NCBI GenBank assembly: GCA_963814985.1
Contig: CAWFFV010000013.1
Span: forward strand, 310,001 to 374,000
Length of the DNA: 64,000 nucleotides
Source: CAWFFV01 sp963814985
Lineage (GTDB): Bacteria > Chloroflexota > Ktedonobacteria > Ktedonobacterales > Ktedonobacteraceae
Direction: 5' to 3'
Shown: positions 53,454 to 62,332 of the stretch, one piece after another
Layout of the letters: each line of letters opens with the position of its first letter
How positions within the stretch are numbered: the first letter of the stretch is position 1
Program-made: the position numbers and the translations under genes
The notes under the pieces: generated by a model
What the model was told of the DNA's origin: nothing
What the model saw: the letters and a program-made list of their open reading frames with translations, nothing else
The model's database searches: none

Positions 53454-55139
53454 ATGCAAACACTGTCAGTAGATCAGCTTGTCGGACAAAATACGGGGAA
53501 ATATCGTATAGAGCGCATGCTCGGACGTGGTCAGCTCAATACGGTCTATCTAGCACGTGATCTTGTACAGCAAAACACTGTAGCACTGACCACGTTCGTC
53601 ATCCCTGAACGATTTTCGGCAGAGGCACATCATCGTTTTATCCAGCGCTTTCACAAAGAGGCTGCCACCCTCGCAAAGCTTGACCACCCACATGTTCTGC
53701 CAATCTATGAAGCTGGCGAGCTAGATGGCAATCCCTATCTTGTGACTCCCTATATGACAAATGGCTCTCTAGCCGATCTCTTGAAACGAGAGGGGCGATG
53801 TTCTCCTGAGTCTGTCTTAGAAATTCTAGAACAGGTCGTAGCAGGATTAGAGTATGCTCACAGCAAGGGTGTCCTCCATGCAACGTTAAGACCTTCCAAT
53901 ATCCTGTTGGGCGATCAACAGACATGGCTTGTTGCTGGTTTTGGTCTGATGCGTCTACTACAAATGCGTGGTATCATGCAAGATAATCGCCCTTATGCGC
54001 ACCTTATGAGTATTGCTGACACTCTTCTGGTTGCACCTGAACATGTGGCACCTGAAATTGTCCAGGGTCAGGAGATAGATGTTCGTTCAGATGTCTATGC
54101 AGTGGGAAGCATCCTGTTCGAATTGCTTAGTGGCAAACCTCCATTTACGGGGACCAATCCCCTCGATGTCATCAAACAGCATGTGGAGAAGCCTGTTCCC
54201 TCACTGCGTGCGCTGTGTCCTGATATCCCAATTGCATTAGTATCCGTAGTGAATCAGGCACTTGAGCGTAACCTTGCCCGACGTTTTCAGCATGTCGGCG
54301 AGATTGTAGAGGCCTTTACACAGGTCTATGGTGGACCTGCTAATAACACTCAACGCAAAGTATTATCTCCCTCGACCACATCCAGACGTGACGAGAAAAA
54401 GATATCCCAGACACCATCCACTCCTGCATATCCAATTATAAAAGTCGCAGAGAGCGCTTCTGAGGCAGTCCGATGGCCACAGCCATCCGCTCCTCTCCAA
54501 GAACTACCACGCACGCAGTCATCCAGACCGATGTCTGTACCTCCAGTAGCAAACGTTGCCAGAAGCACCACTTCTGAGGCTCCCTGGTGGTTAAATGCAT
54601 CCTCTCCTCGTCAGGAACTACCACGTGTGCAAGCACCTGGAACTGAACCACTAAGGAGAGGAACCACTCCTGCCAGTCAACGCCCTGGATCAAACCGACG
54701 GTCTCAGTCTTCCACAAAGACTAATCGCCGTATGAGTCGCCGGCAGGTTGTTACGTTGATTGCCGCCGGTAGTGTCGTTGCAGCAGGAGCCGTCGTTGCG
54801 ATTAATCTGACACATGTCTTCCAACAGGGAACACTCAATACGGCAGTCATTCCCACTAACTCAGCCGTAAGCTTTACAAACCATGCGGGTAACGCCAGTC
54901 TGCTAGTACACCTGTCTAATGGGAATTTTGTAGCCTATGACAAGGCCTGTACACATAGCGGTGTCTATCTCAATTATAACCCTGCAACACAGAAGTTTGT
55001 CTGTCCAGCACATGGTGCGATCTTTGATCCCGCCCATGGGGGAGCGGTGCTTCGGGAACCAACTGGGGGACAAAATACAAAACCTCTACCCAAAGTCGCC
55101 ATACGCATCGATGGAAATGGGAATATCACAGCTGTTTAG
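53454..55139 (+). CDS. Ser/Thr pseudokinase - transmembrane - Rieske [2Fe-2S] fusion protein
   Basis: A 561-aa fusion. Residues about 15-290 are a Hanks-type kinase fold (KYRIERMLGRGQLNTVYLAR; VLPIYEAGELDGNPYLVTPY; APEHVAPE; DVRSDVYAVGSILFELLSG), but the catalytic residues are lost: the VAIK lysine is replaced (VALTTF), HRD is HAT in VLHATLRPSN, and DFG is GFG. A Ser/Pro/Arg-rich linker (300-420) precedes a single transmembrane helix (TLIAAGSVVAAGAVVAINL, about 440). The extracytoplasmic C-terminus is a Rieske domain with CTHSG and CPAHG cluster-binding pairs (Cys-x-His ... Cys-x2-His, spaced 17 residues). A redox-sensing role coupling an external Fe-S cluster to a cytoplasmic pseudokinase scaffold is inferred. 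Not frameshifted. Confidence 0.88.
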   Translation: MQTLSVDQLVGQNTGKYRIERMLGRGQLNTVYLARDLVQQNTVALTTFVIPERFSAEAHHRFIQRFHKEAATLAKLDHPHVLPIYEAGELDGNPYLVTPYMTNGSLADLLKREGRCSPESVLEILEQVVAGLEYAHSKGVLHATLRPSNILLGDQQTWLVAGFGLMRLLQMRGIMQDNRPYAHLMSIADTLLVAPEHVAPEIVQGQEIDVRSDVYAVGSILFELLSGKPPFTGTNPLDVIKQHVEKPVPSLRALCPDIPIALVSVVNQALERNLARRFQHVGEIVEAFTQVYGGPANNTQRKVLSPSTTSRRDEKKISQTPSTPAYPIIKVAESASEAVRWPQPSAPLQELPRTQSSRPMSVPPVANVARSTTSEAPWWLNASSPRQELPRVQAPGTEPLRRGTTPASQRPGSNRRSQSSTKTNRRMSRRQVVTLIAAGSVVAAGAVVAINLTHVFQQGTLNTAVIPTNSAVSFTNHAGNASLLVHLSNGNFVAYDKACTHSGVYLNYNPATQKFVCPAHGAIFDPAHGGAVLREPTGGQNTKPLPKVAIRIDGNGNITAV

Positions 55140-55183
55140 TTGGTGTACGGTTTGTTCGTAACTACAGATCTCTCCCCGTTGCG

Positions 55184-55252
55184 AGAGACTCCTTATATGT
55201 CATCAGTGTTCGATCGAGCATGCTTTAAGCCTCTTCATAAGGAGTCTCTTTC
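55184..55252 (+). terminator. Hairpin terminator of the Rieske gene, with IS insertion at its base
   Basis: AGAGACTCCTTAT (55184-55196) pairs with ATAAGGAGTCTCT (55237-55249), followed by TTTC. The target duplication CTTTC (55248-55252) of the adjacent insertion sequence overlaps its T-rich exit. Confidence 0.6.
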
Positions 55253-55340
55253 ATTGAAGTTTAGACTATAGGGAACTATCTGAACCAGCCGAAACTTGTT
55301 CAGGGAACAAAAACCGATGAAATTGAAGCAACGATCCTGT

Positions 55341-56645
55341 TCATCCGCTGGCCTTGAGAGGCACTTTGGGCGGCTTACGCACCACAGGAAAGCGGACAGC
55401 AGGCTGAGGTCGAAACCCTTTGGCCCGTCCAGGTGATTTTCCACGTGGTTGGCACGGACGAGCCGGTGTTCGAAGCTGCGACAAAATCGTAGGCATCACC
55501 CGACGCACCTGTTGTGGAGTTACAGGACGATTGTTCTGCTCCCATGGCTGACGTAACACTTGTCCAAGCTCACGTGCCAGATACAACTGATTAAACACCA
55601 GGGCAACCAGCCAACTCCACAGCTCAAATTGTGCAGGGGTGCGTACATGAACACGCGTCCAGAGCAGATATTGCTTGAGAAACCGATAGCCATGCTCTTG
55701 CGAGAAGCGTGGACGATAGTGCTGAGCAATCTGCGACAAAGGGATCACCTCATCGAGCATCACAAACCAACCACACGGGATCCCGTTTCGGCTTTTGCTG
55801 CTTCTCGCTGACGCTGATCACACTGAGGTTCAGGTCACGGTCCTGCTGGAAATGCAGATGGTTCCATCGGCTGGTGCGTGTATTCCTGCCTGTCCGATCT
55901 TGCTCACTGCAAACTTCTTTAGCCTCTGCATGGGTCTCGGGGCGTTTGCCCTGAAACAGAGGACCATCTTTCGGCTTGCGTCCACGCGGGTGGGATGCGT
56001 ACTGGAACACGATAGAGCTTCCGATTGCTTTTGAGCCGGACCAACACGCTATAGCCCAGTTCATGGCACGCACGCAAGAACTCAGGAGTCCCATACCACC
56101 GATCCGCCAAAATGATGACCTGCCTCTTTCCAAAGAGCGGCTTGAGTGCTTGCAGTTGAGCAATCGCAACTCCTATCGCGGTCTGTTCGCTCGTGATCCG
56201 TTGTTGATCCAGGATCGGTGTCCAACTGCTCGGCTGTTCTGGTATCAGCACCACGGTCGAAAAGGTCCAACCGACACTGATCGGCTTGTCAACCAGCGGC
56301 AGATTCGACAGATGAATGATTGTCCGATCTGCGCTGGTTCGAGCGCTGGGACGAGCCAGATGACTCCCATCGACCGCAATCCAGATGGGAGCCGTATCTG
56401 TCCGCTCGGCAAGCAAGATATTGACCCAGATGGCTCGCAGTTGTTCGACATTGATCCGTCCATCTCCAGAGCTTCATACACGCTGGGCCACTGGCGTTCA
56501 AAGAAGGGCGACAGCGACAATTCTGGAACGACTGTGCCTGGCTTTCGCACAACAAGGCATCCCCCAAATTGAACAGGGCATCAGCTCCCCGCTCAAAACT
56601 GGCATATAGCTGCTGACGTACTTGCTTCAATATGGTATAGTTCAC
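55341..56645 (-). pseudogene. Broken DDE transposase of the insertion sequence
   Basis: Minus-strand reading frame spread over several phases: MNYTILKQVRQQLYASFERG, then ELSLSPFFERQWPSVYEALE (shift near 56540), WIAVDGSHLARPSARTSADR with LADRWYGTPEFLRACHELGY (shift near 56460), RGRKPKDGPLFQGKRPETHA (shift near 55985), and RFSQEHGYRFLKQYLLW (shift near 55750). The DG and DRWYG motifs supply acidic catalytic residues, and SQEHGYRF the distal Glu region. At least four indels separate the pieces. The intact product would be about 430 aa. Whether the damage is genuine or due to sequencing cannot be decided from one copy. Confidence 0.75.
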
Positions 56646-56740
56646 GGCGTAAGAGTCCTTTGTTTCTTTGTTTTGATTGCAAAGAACTTTACGTCATCAG
56701 GCGGCTTTTGGCAAGCCAGAGCTGCCTTTTGTTTTCACTC

Positions 56741-56792
56741 AGACTACCGACGTTTCACCCAAGCGAGTGTCAGTGCGAAACGTCGGTAGTCT
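56741..56792. repeat. Subterminal inverted repeat of the insertion sequence
   Basis: AGACTACCGACGTTTC (56741-56756) and GAAACGTCGGTAGTCT (56777-56792) are perfect inverses. Such stems near the IS end may block read-through transcription into the transposase gene. Confidence 0.7.
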
Positions 56793-56924
56793 AAACTTCA
56801 ATCTTTCTGAAAGCATCCACAAACCACCCCTGCCCATGCAATAATTGACGTGAAGATTGATCGTATTGTGAGAACATTTACATGTAATGTGACGGTTTTG
56901 TAATATGCATCGCATATAAATATA

Positions 56925-56961
56925 TCAGTCATATATATGCAAATTGCATATATATGACTGA
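56925..56961. promoter_or_regulatory. Perfect 37-bp palindrome (possible operator)
   Basis: Arms of 18 bp (TCAGTCATATATATGCAA at 56925-56942 and its exact inverse at 56944-56961) around a single central A. AT-rich; lies about 95 nt before the small gene at 57057. Candidate regulator-binding site or transcript hairpin. Confidence 0.55.
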
Positions 56962-57056
56962 GCAAAGTTATCGTAAACCAGATCGGGAATCCCGAACAGT
57001 TTTCTCGATATTTCCCATACAGGTATATGAAAGAATGGAGAGAGGGGAGATCAGAC

Positions 57057-57272
57057 ATGTTGCCAACAAAACAAGTGGAACAAGAGCAGATGTACTACAA
57101 AAAGAATGTGTTGTACCTAAAAGTTGCTCGGCGTCCTTCTGCTCAGAGAAATGTGGCAGCGTACACCGCATTCATGCGTCTACATGCACTTTTGCAAGAA
57201 CACATCCGCTTTCAGGGAGAAATCACTTCACAGGATCTATCAGCTCTGGAGTTTCTTGCAGAGGCAGTGTAA
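57057..57272 (+). CDS. Small hypothetical protein (71 aa)
   Basis: ATG 57057 follows GGGGAG (spacing about 8). The product is a compact helical protein: KQVEQEQMYYKKNVLYLKVA, then RNVAAYTAFMRLHALLQEHI and SQDLSALEFLAEAV. No recognised family. It is the only gene in the 650-bp region between the IS and the HdeD-like gene and is preceded by the 37-bp palindrome, suggesting tight regulation. Confidence 0.5.
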   Translation: MLPTKQVEQEQMYYKKNVLYLKVARRPSAQRNVAAYTAFMRLHALLQEHIRFQGEITSQDLSALEFLAEAV

Positions 57273-57454
57273 TGAGAAAAAATCTTCCTGAAAGAAAATA
57301 TGCTTCCAGGAAGATTTCTTCTGATCGCTGCTCTTGTCTAATGCAAAGCCACTTGACACGTCAGGCATTGTTCAGTTAGAATTACCCACGCGCTTCCTGG
57401 CGTAGAGCGGCATCGGGTTTTCGTTCTCCCTTCGATTCGTTATAGGATACTGCA

Positions 57455-58012
57455 TTAAGGGTTGTAAGAGGGAAGCGTTGGCACAGGCTGGAATGCACGA
57501 ATAAACAACAAGACGCCGTACACAATAGCATAGATACCGATAAGCCACACAAGTGACAAAATACCAGCACCTGGGCGGAGGAAGAGGAAAATCCCCAGTA
57601 ACAGAGAGATGACACCGGAAAAGGCGATCAGCCATTCCTGGGCAAAAGTGCCACCGAACGTGAAGACAAAGGCAATCTGGGCTATTCCTGTGATGATTGC
57701 CCACGTCGCAAACACGAAGAGCAACGTAAGCGCAGTTAAGCCTGGCCAGAAAAAGGCGATCAAGCCGATGATAATGCCAATGATCCCTCCCAGAAGATGT
57801 ACCCACCAGTACTGCATATCGCTATGTCTGGCGATTGACACAATCACGGTAACAAGACCATCCGCTAACGCAAATATACCGAAGAGGTAGATAAAAATGA
57901 GAAGCGATAAACCAGGCCAGGTGAGTTCCATAACCCCAAAGAGTACCGCAAAGATTGCACGTATGATCAACATTCCTCGATAGTTACCAGGACTTGCAAC
58001 AGCATTCATCAT
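57455..58012 (-). CDS. HdeD-family (DUF308) membrane protein
   Basis: A 185-aa protein starting at 58012 (MMNAVASPGNYRG, GGAGG 8 nt upstream). Six hydrophobic segments in pairs (e.g. LIIRAIFAVLFGVMELTWPG, HLLGGIIGIIIGLIAFFWPG, AFSGVISLLLGIFLFLRPGA) each end in the Pro-Gly motif typical of HdeD/DUF308. Members are associated with acid or general stress. It precedes no other membrane gene; upstream on the same strand is a stress-like gene. Function by family only. Confidence 0.82.
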   Translation of the reverse strand: MMNAVASPGNYRGMLIIRAIFAVLFGVMELTWPGLSLLIFIYLFGIFALADGLVTVIVSIARHSDMQYWWVHLLGGIIGIIIGLIAFFWPGLTALTLLFVFATWAIITGIAQIAFVFTFGGTFAQEWLIAFSGVISLLLGIFLFLRPGAGILSLVWLIGIYAIVYGVLLFIRAFQPVPTLPSYNP

Positions 58013-58040
58013 ATCTATACCTCCAAACCAGTGAGAAACT

Positions 58041-58481
58041 TTACCTCTTGTTGTCTTGAATTGGTGGATAGAGATCGGCAATCGACCAGTTTCCGATGTA
58101 CTTGATCAGGCAAGCATGGTGATTGAACAGCAAGGCGCTTACACCATCAATTTGCTCATATTGTGGTACATAGACAGTAATAATCTGGTGCCCCCGTCGT
58201 GCGGCTGCCAGGTATAATTCCCCTGTGAATCCATCATCTGTCGTGGCTTGTAGGCGACGCATAACTCGCAAAAAAAGCCCTCCCTTCTGCAGGCTCTCCA
58301 GGAAAGCTGAAGGGAAATCTTGACTTGGGATGAGTGCAATATCTTCTGCCTTATACCCAACATCCTCAAGTGCCTGGGCTGCTTGCTCACCTTCTTGAAG
58401 TGAGTCGATAACCCCTACCACGTGCCTCCCAAGAACAGATACCATCGAACGAATGTGCTGAAATGTTATGTCTTTTATCAT
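58041..58481 (-). CDS. General-stress-protein-like small protein
   Basis: A 146-aa protein; start at 58481 (MIKDITFQHIRSM) has GAGGAG upstream. The core VVGVIDSLQEGEQAAQALED followed by GYKAEDIALIPSQ resembles the GSP17M/YflT-like ferredoxin-like fold, with a distal GHQIITVYVPQYEQIDGVS strand-helix. It is 28 nt upstream of the HdeD-like gene on the same strand and probably co-transcribed with it, forming a small stress operon. Family assignment is tentative. Confidence 0.6.
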   Translation of the reverse strand: MIKDITFQHIRSMVSVLGRHVVGVIDSLQEGEQAAQALEDVGYKAEDIALIPSQDFPSAFLESLQKGGLFLRVMRRLQATTDDGFTGELYLAAARRGHQIITVYVPQYEQIDGVSALLFNHHACLIKYIGNWSIADLYPPIQDNKR

Positions 58482-58732
58482 GAATAGACTCCTCTTCGTT
58501 TCTTTCTTACATATGGTAGGTGTACTTAGCTCATTGAAGTTAAGTTGTCTCTTCCTTTTCCGCAGCCCGCTTGCAAAACGGCGATCTGCCTGGTTGTACA
58601 TCCATCTCAGGTACGACAACGTAGCAGCACATTAGCGTTACGTCTGCACTTAGTGTAGCTGGTGAGCAGGGTAAGATACTGCACACCAAAGTTGTAGGTG
58701 CCGGGTGATTTCATGCTGTGGGATCGGATAAG

Positions 58733-61700
58733 CTAAATGAAGCCGAGTGCTCTGGCCTTGACAATGGCCTGGGTGCGACTCTGCACGCCTAGTTTGCCAC
58801 ATATGTTGTAGATGTGCCGCTTCACTGTATTGATACTGAGGACAAGACGGTGGGCGATGTCACGGTTCGATGCCCCTTCCAGCAAAATCTGCAGTACCTC
58901 GCGTTCACGCTCTGTGAGGGGTTCTACTAGCACACCAGGGCGTGAAGCATGAAGAGTCGAGGAAAGTGAAACCGGTTCGCCAAAAGCAGAGAGTAGCGTG
59001 ACAACATAGTCAGGCATGATGTCACACACCTGGGCTTGACGCAACAAGGTTAGCATCTGTACTCCCTCATCAACGAAGAGGCGGATATATTTCCTCCGGC
59101 GAAGCCAGTATAAGAGCACGTTCCAGTGTGGTAAGAGCACGTTTTCGGTCATTCTGAGCGTAGAGAGCCAATGCCTGCACAATGAGGATTTCCAGAACAC
59201 TATACATGCGCGATTTGGCTTCGGCATCCTGCAAGAGGCGCTCCAACAGATGTAGAGCATCCTGGAGGAATGCTCCAACCGGGTCATTCCTCCCTTCTTC
59301 GATGCACACCCGTGCCAGGGTCAAATATTCCCGCTCACGGGGATAGCTGAGATCAATATCATCAGGAGAAAGGCCACACTCTTTCACCCAGCGGCTGGCT
59401 GCTGCCAGATTACCTCGTGCCAATTCCACCCAAGCCCGCAGAGCTCCTTCACGGTGCAAAAGGGAAGGGATGAAACGTCGTACATTGGCCAGTTGCGTGA
59501 ACGCTTCCAGCGTTGCAAGAGCCCTGCGAGAAGATCCACGTGCCATCTCAAGGCGTGTGAGAGCTGTGTATCCCTGTAGCACAACCTCTGCATCAACCGT
59601 GAGTGTCCCCCTGACCAGCTCCATACCCTGAGAAAGGAGGCGTTCGGCCTCATCCAGGTTATTCCATTCACGCCGCAAATCGCCCTGGCCAAAGTAGTAG
59701 GCAGGGCTACCGATCATAACCTGCAGTTCATCTGGTCCAGGCGCTAGCTGCGTTGCCATCTCATAAGTCGTAGCGGCCTGATGCAGTCTGCCTTGCAGCA
59801 TCCGCACATGAGCAAGCAACGTGATACTCTTCAGGACCGCAAGTGGATTATTCGAGGACTGTGCGCTTGCTGCCACTTCTGCAATCAGACGTTCTGCGGA
59901 GGGTCTCACGTCACCATTGAGCAGGTAGCTATGGGACTCATTCATCAAGGCGATAGGACACCAAAACTGCTCTACCTCCGGCAAGAAGTCCAGTGCCTGA
60001 CGGGCAAGGACCACGCAGTGGGTAAGATCGCCAGCAAAACAGACGAGATTCGCGCGCACCAGGGCTATCTGACTCAGGATGTCCTGCTTCTCTTCGGCAA
60101 GCATACCCGACTGGATACATTTTTCAGCATCTTCGAGACGATCCTCAGCTCTTCCAAATGATTGGTGAACATCAGTACGATGGCATGGTAGATACAGAGG
60201 CGTGCAGACGTACCACCAGTGCATCGGGTAGCACGTTGAGCCAACCGAGCAATGCAGGGATCTGCCCCCGGTACACCTCCACCGGAAGCGCGATCTGTTC
60301 GATCAAGCAGGCCGCCCGCTCGACAGCAGGTACCGCCAAAGCATGGTGCACAGCTTCGAAGATCAATCCATGCTGCTCATACCAGACGCTAGCCCGCTGA
60401 TGCAGTTCGGGAACCAGGGACGGCCCTGTCTGCTCCAGGCAGTTCTTGAGTACCTCAGCAAACAGATGATGATAGCGGTACCAACGTCGCTCGTCGTCAA
60501 GTGGTATGACAAAGAAATTCATCTGGTCGAGCATCTCTAACATCGCCTGCCCTCCCTCCTGTCCCATCACTACATCACAGAGTGACCCGCAGAGACGCTC
60601 CAGAATGCTGGTGGAAAGCAGGAATGCTTGCACCCGCATGGTCTGGTGCGAGAGTACCTCCTGACTAAGGTAGTCCAGCACGAAGCGATGATTGCCGGTG
60701 AAGGTAGCCAGAAACCCGGAGATATCCCTCTGGCCCCGTAGTGAGAGCGCTGCCAGTTGGAGTCCAGCAACCCAACCTTCCGTATGACGCAAGAGTTTGA
60801 CAATATGCTCCGGTGAGAGATTTAGCTCCATCACGGTAGACAGAAATGCGCTGGCCTCCTCGGGGGAGAAACGCAGGTCAGCAGCTCGCACCTCGGTGAG
60901 ATGTCCGCGTGCCCGTAAACGCGCCAGTGGTAGCGGCGGATCGGTGCGTGTGACAATGATCAGGTGCATCTGAGGCGGTAGATGCTCCAGTAAAAGATCA
61001 TAGCCCGCTGAATGGGTTCGGCGGTGATAACGTGGTAGTCATCCAGAACGAGCGCAAAATCACCTGGATTCCTGCCGGTGATGTCGTTCATCAGCAGAGT
61101 AAGCACACGCTCCAGGGACGCAGGCGGTAGTGCCTCAAGGAGTGACAACGCAGCAGCGCCAATTTGCGGGTCCAGCCTTTGCAAAGCGGCAATCACGTAG
61201 AGAAGAAGCGCGCTGGTTCATCGTCTTCGTGTTCGAGCGAGAGCCAGGCAACAGGTGCGTCATGTTCAGCGAGCCATTGAGCAAGCAGGTGGTTTGCCAT
61301 ATCCAGCGGGAGCCGAGATGAGCGTGAGCGGACCGGCATACCCTTCTGGAGGCGATCCAACAGGTGGAAGCGCTGTACCAACTGCGCACGAGGGCGCGGC
61401 ACATGGAGCTGGTTGAAAGCCTCAGGTTGCGTTGAGTATTCGGTAGAGCTGGTAAGATGATGTTTGTATCTTCTGTTATATGATATGCATTCAGATGCTC
61501 AGATATTTCTTTCTTCACTAAAATCGCGGATGACCCGCCCAGGTGTAGAGCGGACTTCAGCAGCAGTAAGTACGGCGGCAATCTCCTCTAAGCGAGTCGG
61601 TATGAGATCTATGGTGCGGCCCAAATATTTCTTCGCCATCTTCTCACCAACTCTGCGGTAAGCATACCAGTACATATCACCACGTCGCCTGGACTCTTTG

Positions 61701-61879
61701 CGCACCGTCAGCTGGCCGCACTGACCATGAAAGGTAAACGAGGGAACGGAGTCAAGCCAGGCGAACCATGCACGGTCACCAGGGATGACAGTGAGGAGTT
61801 GCTGAAGCCGCTGTTCACGGAATTCGTAGACTTCCTGCTCTGAGTTCCAGGTCAAACGATACTCGGCTGCTTTTGGCAT
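58733..61879 (-). CDS. Large MalT/LuxR-type transcriptional regulator (multiple frameshifts)
   Basis: One gene broken by at least six indels. N-terminus (61879): MPKAAEYRLTWNSEQEVYEF ... WYAYRRVGEKMAKKYLGRT, a domain found at the start of Ktedonobacteria regulators. Next, PRPRAQLVQRFHLLDRL; a Walker A region readable as LTLISAPAGYGK only in a shifted frame near 61310; AWLSLEHEDDEPARF; FALVLDDYHVI (Walker B-like); and YRYHHLFAEVLKNCL. A TPR-like helical domain spans 59070-60200. The C-terminal LuxR HTH is LTEREREVLQILLEGASNRD with TVKRHIYNICGKLGVQSRTQ. About 1,045 aa when restored. Probably a STAND-ATPase activator of unknown target genes. Confidence 0.72.
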
Positions 61880-61903
61880 GGTATTCTCACCAGCCCCTTC
61901 TTG

Positions 61904-61951
61904 TTGCTACCCAACAATTCTTTTGACATGGGTCTACCTGTTGGGTAGCAA
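61904..61951. promoter_or_regulatory. Inverted repeat upstream of the LuxR-type gene
   Basis: TTGCTACCCAACA (61904-61916) and its exact inverse TGTTGGGTAGCAA (61939-61951), 22 nt apart, 25 nt before the regulator start. Possible operator for autoregulation or for the divergent kinase gene. Confidence 0.5.
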
Positions 61952-62136
61952 AAGTACAAGAAACATTCTCAGGAGGTCACGGGAATGAGGCCATCAGAGT
62001 TTCAGGCCAGTACTTACTGTGCGGCATCGTAAGATCGACAATACCCTAGAAAAAATCTGTGGAGGAGTTCATCTGGAACCGCCTACCACACGCCTCCATA
62101 GATCGATGCAATTTGCATATTTTTTCAATAGTTTTC

Positions 62137-62165
62137 TTGACACCAGTTCTCTCCTGATGTAGAGT
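62137..62165 (+). promoter_or_regulatory. Predicted promoter of the WD40 kinase gene
   Basis: TTGACA (62137-62142), 17-nt spacer, TAGAGT (62160-62165); transcription start near 62172, leader about 160 nt. Confidence 0.5.
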
Positions 62166-62332
62166 ACAAAACATGCGAACATTTGAATATCGACTTTATA
62201 TGAAGAAGCAACAGTATTACCGACTCATGCAGTGATTGATTAAATCATGCACTTCTTTACAAGACCAACAATCACAGCAATATATTTGGATGAAGAGTCA
62301 GGACAGGTGCGTACTGACGAAGGAGCGTGAAG

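Larger units (their letters stand above)
55253..56802. mobile_element. Insertion sequence with NF041680-type transposase
   Basis: Terminal inverted repeats ATTGAAGTTTAGACTA (55253-55268) and TAGTCTAAACTTCAAT (56787-56802) are exact inverses. The flanking 5-bp direct repeat CTTTC (55248-55252 and 56803-56807) is the target-site duplication. Total 1550 bp, with one minus-strand transposase gene that is broken by indels. A 16-bp inverted repeat lies just inside the right end. The family matches the NF041680 (IS4/IS701-like, DDE) transposases abundant in Ktedonobacteria; exact subfamily not determined. Confidence 0.85.

Noticed and set aside
53454..54330. Active Ser/Thr kinase
   Set aside because: The ATP lysine and both catalytic aspartates are replaced, so it is treated as a pseudokinase.
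61499..61879. Separate 126-aa gene upstream of the LuxR-type regulator
   Set aside because: The sequence is the known-style N-terminal domain of such regulators and joins it through indels; better annotated as one gene.
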